From assembly GCA_024641625.1 (NCBI GenBank), contig JAHECQ010000030.1, positions 1 through 17,083 on the forward strand: a stretch of 17,083 nucleotides of DNA, written 5' to 3'. The stretch is from Acidimicrobiales bacterium (GTDB taxonomy: Bacteria > Actinomycetota > Acidimicrobiia > Acidimicrobiales > SZUA-35). Positions within the stretch are counted from its first letter, which is position 1. Every line of letters begins with the position of its first letter. A program made the position numbers and the translations under genes. The notes under the pieces were generated by a model that worked only from the letters and a program-made list of their open reading frames with translations, did no database searches and was not told the origin of the DNA. Shown piece by piece: positions 1 through 6,789 of this stretch.

Positions 1-2
1 AA

Positions 3-290
3 CGGGACACGCCCGACGTGCTCACCGGCTACGTGGACTCCTTCTTCGATCGCTCGGTGCCACTGCGAACCGAGGACCGGGCATTGCTGCAGCAGGCGGC
101 AGATGCCTTCGGCGTGCGTTTCGACGTGGAAGATCACGATGCAGGCGATGCCTATGAGGTTGCGCACTCGGCCATCACCTATGTGGTGGACGACACGGGC
201 ACGGTGGTGGTCGAGTGGCCCTTCGGCTTCGACAGCGTCGACATGGCCGGCGATCTCGAGCATCTCCTCGACCGGCGGCAGCAGTCGTGA
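3..290 (+). CDS. SCO1/SenC family copper chaperone, C-terminal part (5' truncated by window)
   Basis: The frame is open to the left window edge, so the gene starts outside; a GTG at 18 is internal. SCO/SenC proteins are membrane-anchored, thioredoxin-fold copper chaperones that deliver copper to the CuA centre of cytochrome c oxidase or act as thiol reductants. The visible 95 residues match the family's last third: the RDTP(D/E)VL segment after the central strands, an AFGV segment, the Tyr-Glu-Val-Ala-His-Ser stretch with the conserved copper-binding His, then TYVVDDTG and the final helix. The CxxxC motif would lie upstream and cannot be seen. The stop overlaps the next start as GTGA (287-290), so the cupredoxin-like lipoprotein that follows is probably translationally coupled, which fits a shared copper role. 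Confidence in the family is good; whether it serves oxidase assembly or redox sensing is not visible. Confidence 0.85.
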   Translation, partial: RDTPDVLTGYVDSFFDRSVPLRTEDRALLQQAADAFGVRFDVEDHDAGDAYEVAHSAITYVVDDTGTVVVEWPFGFDSVDMAGDLEHLLDRRQQS

Positions 291-658
291 CCACCGGCCG
301 GAGCCCTTGCGTCGTGGTTCGGCGCCTCATGCTGCTCGTGGCTGTGCTGTCAGCCATGAGCTCGCTGGGTGCATGCAGCGAGACGCGACCGAGTGAAATC
401 ATCGAACTGGTGGTGCCCGCCGGCACCGGCGACCGGCTTGCGGCTGGTGAGGCGGTCACGATCATGCCCGATCGGCTCGAACTCCACGTGGGGGACAGCC
501 TGGTCATTCGCAACGAGGATTCAGTGGACCAATCCGTTGGGCCCTACTTCGTCAACGCCGGTGGAGAGGTTCGGTTCACCTATGGCAAGGCCGGACGTTT
601 CGAGGGCTATTGCCCACTTTCCGAGGGGAATCGATACGAGATCGTCGTGGAGGAATGA
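287..658 (+). CDS. Cupredoxin-like lipoprotein
   Basis: The product is about 123 residues from the GTG at 287, which overlaps the upstream stop; an ATG at 329 is an alternative start. The N-terminus is a lipoprotein signal: two Arg, a hydrophobic stretch, then a lipobox Leu-Gly-Ala-Cys with the lipidated Cys at residue 30. The mature part has the strand pattern of a plastocyanin/cupredoxin-like domain (LELHVGDSLVIRNEDS, then a late GRFEGYCPL turn with Cys109 and a final EIVVE strand). The usual His of the NxDxxxH segment is Gln/Ser here, and no His or Met follows Cys109 in the normal spacing, so a classic type 1 copper site is doubtful. The coupling to a SCO protein suggests a role at the outer face of the membrane in copper transfer or oxidase assembly. 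The fold is inferred from the pattern only. Confidence 0.7.
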   Translation: MTTGRSPCVVVRRLMLLVAVLSAMSSLGACSETRPSEIIELVVPAGTGDRLAAGEAVTIMPDRLELHVGDSLVIRNEDSVDQSVGPYFVNAGGEVRFTYGKAGRFEGYCPLSEGNRYEIVVEE

Positions 659-670
659 TTCATGAAGCAA

Positions 671-699
671 TTGACTGTAGATCCGTAAGTCCGTACATT
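671..699 (+). promoter_or_regulatory. Candidate sigma-70-type promoter for the sulfide:quinone oxidoreductase
   Basis: TTGACT at 671-676 and TACATT at 694-699 are separated by 17 bases. They match the -35 and -10 consensus at 5/6 and 4/6 positions. They sit in an AT-richer 138-bp gap after the cupredoxin gene, about 95 bases before the SQR start, so the predicted transcript has a leader of roughly 90 nt. TCCGTA occurs twice (682-687, 690-695) inside the spacer and could be a regulator site. Confidence 0.5.
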
Positions 700-706
700 T
701 AAGAGG

Positions 707-732
707 TCCGTTCGTTTCTTCCGTTCTTTTCG
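707..732 (+). repeat. 13-bp imperfect tandem repeat, pyrimidine-rich leader
   Basis: Two adjacent units (707-719 and 720-732) agree at 11 of 13 positions and begin TCCGTTC. The tract from 707 to about 736 is almost entirely pyrimidine on the + strand, unusual in this GC-rich DNA, and lies in the predicted 5' leader of the SQR gene. Confidence 0.6.
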
Positions 733-796
733 TCCCTATCGCCAGCAGCAGGCACGCCAAAGGGCCGCCTGCTCCACGAATCCCAGGAGGATTGTC

Positions 797-1999
797 ATGG
801 CTACTTCATCCCATCACCGCGTTGTCGTCGTCGGAGGAGGGTCGGCCGGCATCTCGGTGGCGGCCCGACTCCAGAGAAGCGTGGGTGACGTCGCCGTCAT
901 CGAGCCTTCCGACAAGCACTATTACCAGCCGCTCTGGACCTTGGTGGGAGGAGGTTGTTCCAAGCGCGAGGCCACTGAGCGTTCTGAGCACTCCGTCATG
1001 CCCAAAGGCGCAACATGGATCAAGGACGCGGTCATCGAGTTCGATCCGGAGAACAACGTGGTGCGGACCGCCGGGGCCAAGACGATTGCCTACGACGTCC
1101 TGATTGTCTGCCCCGGGATCCAGCTCGACTGGGCCAAGCTCGAGGGGGTCTCCGACACGCTCGGCCGGAATGGAGTGTCCTCCAACTACACCTACGACCT
1201 CGCCCCCAAGACCTGGGACTTCATCCAGGCCACGAGGTCCGGTTCAGCTGTGTTCACGATGCCGAGCGGCCCGATCAAGTGTGGGGGCGCTCCGCAGAAG
1301 ATTGCGTATCTGGCCTGTGATTACTGGCGGAGCGAAGGCGTGCTCGGCGACATCGACGTGCACCTCGTTCTGCCGACGCCGACCATGTTCGGTGTCAAGG
1401 TCTTCTCCGATGCGTTGGACAAGGTGGTTGCCGACTACGGCATCCAGGTGCACTTCCAGTCCGAGCTCGAGTCCGTTGACGCCGCAAGCAAGAAGGCGAC
1501 CTTCAAACCGGTCGGCGACCAGGGTTCCGGATTCGCTCTGTCCTACGACATGATGCACGTGGTTCCTCCACAGTCGGCACCCGACTGGGTGAAGTCGAGT
1601 CCGTTGTCGAACGGGACTCCCGCCGGCTACGTGGACGTCGACAAGCATACGCTCCAGCACACCCGCTACCGGAACGTGTTCGCCCTGGGCGATGCCGGTT
1701 CGACCCCCAACTCCAAGACCGGAGCGGCGATCCGCAAGCAGGCACCGGTGGTGGCGAAGAACGTCGAGGCCCAACTGGCCGGCACCTCTCCATCGGCAAC
1801 CTATGACGGTTACGCATCGTGCCCCATCGTCACCTCACGTCACGAGATGCTGTTGGCCGAGTTCGACTATTCGCTGGAACCGACGCCGTCGTTCCCGAAG
1901 TTCATCAACGCCCAGAAGCCACGCCGGGACATGTGGTACCTGAAGAAGTACGGATTGCCGTTCCTGTACTGGAACCTGATGCTCAAGGGCAGGGCCTGA
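797..1999 (+). CDS. sqr: Sulfide:quinone oxidoreductase, type II (SQOR/SQRDL-like)
   Basis: The 400-residue flavoprotein oxidises sulfide at the membrane surface and passes electrons to quinone. It has the N-terminal FAD dinucleotide fold (VVVVGGGSAGISVAARL, about residues 9-25), the second half-motif around residues 95-105 (YDVLIVCPG), and the late FAD motif VFALGDAGSTP. Two cysteines fit the catalytic pair: Cys162 in GPIKCGGAP and Cys342 in YASCPIV. Their 180-residue spacing is close to the pair in human SQOR, and no third catalytic Cys typical of type I enzymes is evident. The C-terminus is an amphipathic, hydrophobic segment (YGLPFLYWNLML) suited to monotopic membrane binding. An AGGAGG at 785-790, six bases before the ATG at 797, fixes the start. 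It has its own promoter-like region and is followed by a flavin-reductase-like gene. The assignment is firm. Confidence 0.95.
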   Translation: MATSSHHRVVVVGGGSAGISVAARLQRSVGDVAVIEPSDKHYYQPLWTLVGGGCSKREATERSEHSVMPKGATWIKDAVIEFDPENNVVRTAGAKTIAYDVLIVCPGIQLDWAKLEGVSDTLGRNGVSSNYTYDLAPKTWDFIQATRSGSAVFTMPSGPIKCGGAPQKIAYLACDYWRSEGVLGDIDVHLVLPTPTMFGVKVFSDALDKVVADYGIQVHFQSELESVDAASKKATFKPVGDQGSGFALSYDMMHVVPPQSAPDWVKSSPLSNGTPAGYVDVDKHTLQHTRYRNVFALGDAGSTPNSKTGAAIRKQAPVVAKNVEAQLAGTSPSATYDGYASCPIVTSRHEMLLAEFDYSLEPTPSFPKFINAQKPRRDMWYLKKYGLPFLYWNLMLKGRA

Positions 2000-2068
2000 G
2001 CCCGGTCCGCCGGATGACCTGCGTTGCGGCATTCGCCGCTCGGCGGTCGAGTGGCCATTGAGCTCGGG

Positions 2069-2099
2069 AACGTACTAGGAGAGGAAACGTACTAGGAGA
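2069..2099 (+). repeat. 14-bp exact direct repeat upstream of the flavin reductase gene
   Basis: AACGTACTAGGAGA occurs at 2069-2082 and again at 2086-2099 (17-bp period). Each copy includes a Shine-Dalgarno-like AGGAGA, but both lie 33 or more bases before the ATG at 2133, so they are not the working ribosome site for that start. It could be a duplicated operator or a duplicated relic leader. Confidence 0.8.
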
Positions 2100-2132
2100 A
2101 GGACAGCGGAAAACCGACGAAAGGGACACGAC

Positions 2133-2615
2133 ATGGATGCAGATCAGAAGAAGTTGGCATTACGTGCGATCAACTACGGGCTGTACGTGCTGACGGCAAG
2201 TGATGGTGAGAACTATGGCGCCGGGGGAGTGAACTGGCTCTCCCAAGCGAGTTTCGATCCTCCGCTGGTCATGGCCGCGGTCAAGGCCGACTCCGGTTCG
2301 GCATCGATCATCGGTTCGACCGGTTCGTTTGCGGTCAATGTGCTTGCGGGGGATCAGCTGGATGTGGGCAAGGCGTTCTTCCGCTCGACCAGTGTCGAGG
2401 ATGGAATGATCAACGGCTATGCCTTCGAGGCCGGTCCCGAGACCGGTGCGCCCCTTCTGATGGACACGCCCTACTGGTTCGAATGTCGGGTGACTGACAC
2501 CATTGTTCGCGGCGATCACACAGTGTTCGTGGCCGAAGTCGTCAACGCCGGCGTCCGTAACGCTGCTGCCGTGCCCTTGCTCTTGCGCGACACCGGCATG
2601 AACTACGGCGGCTGA
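2133..2615 (+). CDS. Flavin reductase-like, FMN-binding split-barrel protein
   Basis: The 160-residue product matches flavin-reductase-like domain proteins (flavoredoxin/HpaC-type fold). These bind FMN and reduce free flavin with NAD(P)H or act as small flavin electron carriers. The family landmarks are all present: an early YGLYVLTA strand, NWLSQASFDPPLVMAAVK, a GSFAVNVL helix-strand, the GDHTVFVAEVV segment near residues 128-138, and the C-terminal PLLLRDTGMNYGG. The length is normal for a single-domain member. GAAAGG-like purines (GAAAGG, 2119-2124) eight bases before the ATG support the start. It follows SQR after 133 bases, possibly in the same transcript, and might serve flavin or sulfur redox chemistry or supply reduced flavin to the monooxygenase farther right; that link is inference. 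Confidence 0.88.
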   Translation: MDADQKKLALRAINYGLYVLTASDGENYGAGGVNWLSQASFDPPLVMAAVKADSGSASIIGSTGSFAVNVLAGDQLDVGKAFFRSTSVEDGMINGYAFEAGPETGAPLLMDTPYWFECRVTDTIVRGDHTVFVAEVVNAGVRNAAAVPLLLRDTGMNYGG

Positions 2616-2631
2616 GGGCACCGAGGCAGCG

Positions 2632-3090
2632 TCACCGGCCTGTCGCCGCTGGGTTGCTCGGACGAGGGAGGTTGCTCGGACGAGGGAGGACGGCGAAGGA
2701 TCCCGAGGCAGCCACGATCTCGTTGCCCTGATCGTCGGTGACGACGGCATCGAGGTGAACGATTCGTCGTCCGGGCTTGCGAATGGTGGCGGTGGCGGTG
2801 AGTTCGCCGGCAGAGCAGGCCGCGAAGTAGCGGGTGTGGATCTCGATGGTGGCGCACAAGAAGTCGTCACCGAGGATGCTCATCGTGGCGGCACCCATCG
2901 CAGTGTCGATCATGGCGTAAGGCACCGCACCATGGACGACACCGTTCGGATTCAGGTGTCGATCGCGCACGACCAGGCGCACGACGCCGATGCCGTGGCC
3001 CTTCTCGACCTCGAAACCCAGGAGGTCGCGGAGTGGGAAGGGAACGTTGCTCGGCAGCGTGGCGCCAGGAGCAGGTGCATCGGACGGCAT
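2632..3090 (-). CDS. PaaI-type hotdog-fold acyl-CoA thioesterase
   Basis: About 152 residues from the ATG at 3090. The frame stays open to an ATG at 3126, but GAGGAG lies about 11 bases before 3090, so that start is preferred. PaaI-type thioesterases hydrolyse acyl- or aryl-CoA thioesters. The active-site segment is clear: HLNPNGVVHGAVPYAMIDTAMGAA-type signature in which an Asn-x-x-Gly-x-x-His-Gly turn is followed seven or so residues later by the conserved Asp on the central helix. Later strands (TIEIHTRYF, GELTATATI, AVVTDDQGNEIV) complete the hotdog fold. The last residues are an in-frame duplicated LPRPSN, the product of an 18-bp tandem repeat at 2652-2687. The gene is 87 bases downstream of the maleylpyruvate-isomerase-like gene on the same strand, so co-transcription for aromatic or CoA-ester catabolism is possible. 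Confidence 0.88.
   Translation of the reverse strand: MPSDAPAPGATLPSNVPFPLRDLLGFEVEKGHGIGVVRLVVRDRHLNPNGVVHGAVPYAMIDTAMGAATMSILGDDFLCATIEIHTRYFAACSAGELTATATIRKPGRRIVHLDAVVTDDQGNEIVAASGSFAVLPRPSNLPRPSNPAATGR
2652..2687 (+). repeat. 18-bp exact tandem repeat inside the thioesterase 3' end
   Basis: The unit GGTTGCTCGGACGAGGGA occurs at 2652-2669 and 2670-2687 with no mismatch. Read on the - strand it encodes LPRPSN twice, extending the C-terminus by six residues without breaking the frame. The lack of any divergence suggests a recent slippage or duplication event. Confidence 0.9.
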
Positions 3091-3177
3091 CGACGGGGTC
3101 ACTCCTCGACCGTAGCGGCTGGGCAACCTCGGAATGTGCTGAGGAGACCGCTGTGGTCGATCGTGACGAGGCGTGGC

Positions 3178-4059
3178 TCAAATACCGGTGAACCACCGGC
3201 CGAAACGGGTGGCCAACTCCGGTGGATCGAACACGAGGGTTCCCCCCGAATGAGCCTCCCCGGCATCGAGCCGCCCGTAGACGACCCGGACGAACGCTTC
3301 TGCGTCACCGGTGATGGTGGCGTCGACCCCCGCGGTCGGTTGGTCGTCGAGCGCCGGGAACGGCGGGTCCATGTCGACCGAATCGTCGGTGATGGTGAAC
3401 ATCGCCCTCCAGGCAACGGGCTGATCGAGTTCGACCGAGACGCGCAGCGGTGAGGTGACCGTCGGATCGGGGCGGTAGGCCCAGCGCAACGATCCCGATG
3501 CAATGTTCTCGTCGATGATCTGGAGCACGGCGGCGACACCGAGGTCGCTGATGCGGGACGTGGGATCGCTCGGTGCTCGCACGTCCCACTCGTGCACGCA
3601 CAACTCCTTGGCCCGCAGCAGCATGAACCGGTTGACCGGGAGCAGACCGCCCGGATGATAACCGGGCAGATCGAGCTGCTCGTCGGTCAGGCCGGCCAAC
3701 CGGGTGCTGAGCCGTGCGGCCGAGCGGTCGAACGCGCCGAGGGGATCATCGGCCGTGGAGGCTGCAACCGCGGTGGCTCCGGCCAGGACACCGGCTGCGG
3801 CGCCGGCTCCACGCATCGAGCCGGCTCGAGGCCGGCCCTCAGGGGCCTCGATGTCGCCGGCCACCCCACGCTCGATGTTCCCGGCATAGAAATCGGCGAC
3901 CACGACGAGGTGAGCGATCACGTCTCGTATCGTCCAGTCACCGACTGCGGGACCGTCCAATTCGGTCGGCGAGAGGCAACGGAGCCAAGCCGCCACTCGT
4001 GCGGTCTCGGCGTCGAGAAGTCGACAACGCTCCTGATGTCCGGCAGCTCTGAGGTCCAT
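3178..4059 (-). CDS. Maleylpyruvate isomerase family / mycothiol-dependent (DinB-like MDMPI) protein
   Basis: The 293-residue product has the architecture of the actinobacterial mycothiol-dependent maleylpyruvate isomerase family: an N-terminal DinB-like four-helix metal-binding domain and a C-terminal SCP2-like alpha/beta domain (from about residue 200). The three expected metal ligands are visible as His50 (DVIAHL), Glu152 and His156 (KELCVHEWDVR), with the ExxxH spacing of the family. The C-terminal part has DATITGDAEAFVRVVYGRL, a typical end of SCP2-like domains. The substrate cannot be told, as many members are uncharacterised. The ATG at 4059 has no Shine-Dalgarno; a TAGCAT six bases upstream suggests a leaderless mRNA. 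It is divergent from the flavin monooxygenase gene across a 96-bp gap, so the two may share control. Confidence 0.85.
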   Translation of the reverse strand: MDLRAAGHQERCRLLDAETARVAAWLRCLSPTELDGPAVGDWTIRDVIAHLVVVADFYAGNIERGVAGDIEAPEGRPRAGSMRGAGAAAGVLAGATAVAASTADDPLGAFDRSAARLSTRLAGLTDEQLDLPGYHPGGLLPVNRFMLLRAKELCVHEWDVRAPSDPTSRISDLGVAAVLQIIDENIASGSLRWAYRPDPTVTSPLRVSVELDQPVAWRAMFTITDDSVDMDPPFPALDDQPTAGVDATITGDAEAFVRVVYGRLDAGEAHSGGTLVFDPPELATRFGRWFTGI

Positions 4060-4065
4060 TGCCGG

Positions 4066-4071
4066 ATGCTA
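4066..4071 (-). promoter_or_regulatory. Possible -10 element of a leaderless transcript (TAGCAT)
   Basis: TAGCAT on the - strand fits the actinobacterial TANNNT -10 form. Only six bases separate it from the ATG at 4059, the distance expected if transcription starts at the A of the start codon. No clear -35 and no ribosome binding site are present, as often in leaderless genes. Confidence 0.35.
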
Positions 4072-4155
4072 GTCGGACGGGTTTGCCCCACCAGCGGTGC
4101 GCGTGCTCAGCTCGGTCGACAGTGCACGGGTCGGCACCCGTGCCAGGGAGGTCAA

Positions 4156-5610
4156 GTGGAAACCGTCGGAATCCTGGGAGCAGGTCTCAGCGGGTTGGCG
4201 ATGGCCATCGAGCTGCGACGGATCGGCATCGACGACTTCACGATCTACGAGCGCGACCTCGACGTCGGCGGGACATGGCTGCGCAACACCTACCCCGGGC
4301 TGCATTGCGACATCCCGTCGCACCTCTACTGCTACTCGTTCGAACCCAATCCCGATTGGTCGATGGTGTATGCCGGTCAGGCCGAGATCCAGGGCTATCT
4401 CCGTCACTGCGCGGAGAAGTACGGGTTGCTCGACCATCTTCGTTTCGGCATCGACGTGAGCGAGGCGCGTTTCGACCCCGACCAGGGCTCGTGGTCCTTG
4501 CGGACCGAAGCCGGGGAACGTTCGGACCATCGGGTACTCGTGCAGGCCACCGGTGGCCTCACCGCTCCTCGACTTCCTCGTATCGATGGCTTGTCGAGCT
4601 TCGAAGGGCCCAGTTGGCACTCGGGGTCGTGGCGTCACGACGTTGATCTGAGTGGCCTGCGGGTTGGTGTCATCGGGAGCGCAGCCAGTGCCGTGCAGGT
4701 GGTTCCCCACGTCGCAGGCAAGGCTGCGGCAGTCCACGTGTTCTCGCGGACCCCGAACTGGATCGTGCCCAGAGCCAACAGGTACTACACCGAGGTGGAG
4801 AAGGATCGCTTCCACGACGAGGTCGAATGGCATCGGCATCGCCGCCGGCTGTATCGGTCATCGCTCCTGTGGTTCCGTGCACAGAAGCGCTGGTCCAGCG
4901 GTCAGGACGAACTCCGGGCGATCACGCTGGCCGGTATGCGTCAAAGCATCGACGATCCGGAGTTGATCGATGCGCTCACGCCGAGCTACGAGCCTGGCTG
5001 CACTCGGATTCTCGTTTCCGACGACTACTACCCGACCTTGGCCCAACCACACGTGACCTTGGTTCCTCATGGGGTGTCCGCGCTGACTCCAACGGGCATC
5101 GTGGCCGATGACGGGACCGAAATCGAAGTCGATGTCGTCATCTTCTGCACGGGCTACCGCATCGGCAGCCGAGCGGACGGCCGGGCGGCAGTGGATGTGT
5201 TCGGTCGTGGCGGTCAGGAGATGTCGGCGATCCTGGCCCAACGTCCCGAGGCCTATTTCGGCGTCGCCATTCCGGAGGTGCCCAACTACTTCACCATGAA
5301 CGGCATCAACGGCACGCCCGGCTACAGCTCATTGTTCAACTCGGCGGAACTCCATGCCGAATTGGCGGCTTCGCTCATCGGGCGATTGGTGGACGGGAAC
5401 CTGACGTCCGTCGAGGCCCGTCGCGAGTCCACCGATCGCTACAACCGGGCGATACAGGCCGAACTCCAGGACATGAGCTGGTCGGGGGAGTGTCGGAACT
5501 TCTACACCAATCGGCATGGTCAGAACACCACGTTCTTTCCCGGGACCTTGGGTCGGATGAGGCGCGAGCTCCGCTCGACAAGCACCTTCGAGGGCTTCGA
5601 GTTCAGCTGA
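4156..5610 (+). CDS. Class B flavin monooxygenase (Baeyer-Villiger monooxygenase-like)
   Basis: About 484 residues from the GTG at 4156, preceded by AGGGAGG at 4145-4151. The frame runs open much farther upstream, but that part lies antisense to the isomerase gene and shows no homology. Such enzymes use FAD and NADPH to insert oxygen into ketones or oxidise heteroatoms. Features seen: FAD site GAGLSG (residues 8-13), GGTW (38-41) with a following YPGLHCD(I)P stretch, the Baeyer-Villiger fingerprint FxGxxxHxxxW (Phe149, Gly151, His155, Trp159; the usual final Pro/Asp is Arg), the NADPH fold GVIGSAASA (171-179, with Ala in place of the second Gly), and the late DVVIFCTGY. Length is slightly short of typical 500-550-residue BVMOs. 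It ends 25 bases from the convergent exchanger gene. Substrate is unknown; the nearby thioesterase and isomerase hint at a degradative cluster. Confidence 0.9.
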   Translation: METVGILGAGLSGLAMAIELRRIGIDDFTIYERDLDVGGTWLRNTYPGLHCDIPSHLYCYSFEPNPDWSMVYAGQAEIQGYLRHCAEKYGLLDHLRFGIDVSEARFDPDQGSWSLRTEAGERSDHRVLVQATGGLTAPRLPRIDGLSSFEGPSWHSGSWRHDVDLSGLRVGVIGSAASAVQVVPHVAGKAAAVHVFSRTPNWIVPRANRYYTEVEKDRFHDEVEWHRHRRRLYRSSLLWFRAQKRWSSGQDELRAITLAGMRQSIDDPELIDALTPSYEPGCTRILVSDDYYPTLAQPHVTLVPHGVSALTPTGIVADDGTEIEVDVVIFCTGYRIGSRADGRAAVDVFGRGGQEMSAILAQRPEAYFGVAIPEVPNYFTMNGINGTPGYSSLFNSAELHAELAASLIGRLVDGNLTSVEARRESTDRYNRAIQAELQDMSWSGECRNFYTNRHGQNTTFFPGTLGRMRRELRSTSTFEGFEFS

Positions 5611-5635
5611 TGTGGGCCCCGCCCGTCGCCCGACG

Positions 5636-6583
5636 TCAGAGCAGGATCGGCCAGGAGGCGGCGTAGACGAGGAGGAGGATCGTCCCATTTGTCCGACCGT
5701 GCTCGCCGCCTCGACCGAACAACAGGGCAACGATGGCCGCTGCACCGGCGGTGACGAGGGCGGCGGTGAAGGCGAGGTCTCCGTCGATGGCGGTCGGGAA
5801 CAGGAGAGGTCCGACCGAGAGCGACAGGGTGGCATCGGCGAATGACGACCCGAGGACGTCCCCGATGGCGAGCGCGCTCTCGCCTCGCCGCAGGGCCGTG
5901 TACGCGACGATCGCCTCGGGTAGGGACGTTCCGAGCGATGCACCGAAGAAGGCAACGATGAAGTCGGGGACACCCCAGTGGTCGGCAAGTTCGATGATGC
6001 CGTTGACGGCCAGGGTGGCACCGCCCCCGATGGCCACGACGGCAAGGAACAGCCGTCCACCGAGTCGCATCCGGTGGGTCACTCGGGACTCGAGGTCGAG
6101 CTGTGGGTCAGTGCGCGTGCTCCCGTAGACGAGCCGTGAGCCTGCGATCCATGTCAGGATCAGAACGGTGGCGTCGACCCGGCCGATGTGGTCGTCGAGG
6201 ACCAGGAAGGAAACACCGACCAGCGACGCGGCGGTGAGCCAAGCGGTGGTCTGTTGCCCCCGCAGCAGCCGGGAGCCTCGCACCCCGAGCGGGATGGCGA
6301 AGCCGGCGAACGGAAGCAGGCCGAGGACCAGCGTGAGTTGGCTGGCGGCCGACCCGACCGAGTCGCCGACGTTGACATCTCCGTGGCCCGAGTAGGAGGC
6401 CACGATCGAATTCGCGATCTCCGGGAGGTCGGTCCCCAAGGCGAGCAAGGTCATCCCGACGAAGAACGGCGGAAGCTTGCTGCCGGCCACCAGGGTCGTC
6501 GCGTTTCTCACTGCCGAACGGCTTCCCGCCACCGTGAGCGTGAGACCGATGACGATGGCACCCAGCCAGATGATGGTCGTCAC
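5636..6583 (-). CDS. Sodium/calcium exchanger family membrane protein (CaCA)
   Basis: About 315 residues from a GTG at 6583, which places the first membrane helix (TTIIWLGAIVIG) at the very N-terminus as usual for the family. A TTG at 6610 with a nearby GAGGA is an alternative. CaCA proteins exchange Ca2+ for Na+ or H+. Both alpha repeats are visible: GTDLPE at residues 50-55 and GTSLPE at 218-223, each followed by a G(D)xxGS segment. About ten hydrophobic segments are present. The alpha-1 repeat deviates from the usual pattern: GTS is GTD, and the Asn ligand position after GS (SNxxN) appears to be Gln (GSAASQ), while alpha-2 keeps the Asp (GSSFAD). Ion choice or transport mode may therefore differ. 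It is divergent from a Ca2+-ATPase, which supports a calcium role. Confidence 0.88.
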   Translation of the reverse strand: MTTIIWLGAIVIGLTLTVAGSRSAVRNATTLVAGSKLPPFFVGMTLLALGTDLPEIANSIVASYSGHGDVNVGDSVGSAASQLTLVLGLLPFAGFAIPLGVRGSRLLRGQQTTAWLTAASLVGVSFLVLDDHIGRVDATVLILTWIAGSRLVYGSTRTDPQLDLESRVTHRMRLGGRLFLAVVAIGGGATLAVNGIIELADHWGVPDFIVAFFGASLGTSLPEAIVAYTALRRGESALAIGDVLGSSFADATLSLSVGPLLFPTAIDGDLAFTAALVTAGAAAIVALLFGRGGEHGRTNGTILLLVYAASWPILL

Positions 6584-6679
6584 GAGCTGTGCTGCTCGGA
6601 GGTCATCCAACCATCCTCGCTCGTTCCATGAGCAACGCACAGAGGAGAAGGTCCCGACGAGTCCCGGCCCCGGCAGCCG

Positions 6680-6696
6680 GCACGCTCCGAGCGTGC
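6680..6696. promoter_or_regulatory. Perfect 17-bp palindrome in the divergent calcium-transport promoter region
   Basis: GCACGCTC-C-GAGCGTGC has two perfectly complementary 8-base arms around one central base. Flanking CCG (6677-6679) and CGG (6698-6700) extend it with a one-base bulge. It is 96 bases from the exchanger start and 93 bases from the ATPase start, nearly central in a 206-bp divergent gap. A dimeric repressor operator controlling both genes is the simplest reading; an RNA hairpin is the alternative. Confidence 0.55.
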
Positions 6697-6789
6697 TCGG
6701 AACCAAGGTGTGACCAACGGCTCTGCCGCTGGAGGCGTCGGGCGTGGTGTCATACGGGGATGAACGGCAGGGGCGAAGACGCCGTCACA

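Noticed and set aside
521..760. 79-codon - strand frame across the cupredoxin gene end and SQR leader
   Set aside because: No domain or ribosome site, and it overlaps a better supported gene and a promoter-like element.
1992..2003. GGGC-CTGA-GCCC hairpin at the SQR stop as terminator
   Set aside because: Only four pairs and no T run, too weak to call.
3592..4155. Upstream extension of the monooxygenase frame
   Set aside because: It lies antisense to the isomerase-like gene and shows no homology; the FAD motif begins directly after the GTG at 4156, which has a ribosome site.
5611..5635. Convergent gap between monooxygenase and exchanger as bidirectional terminator
   Set aside because: The CGTCG/CGACG inverted repeat has a two-base loop and no T tract, so there is no convincing terminator.
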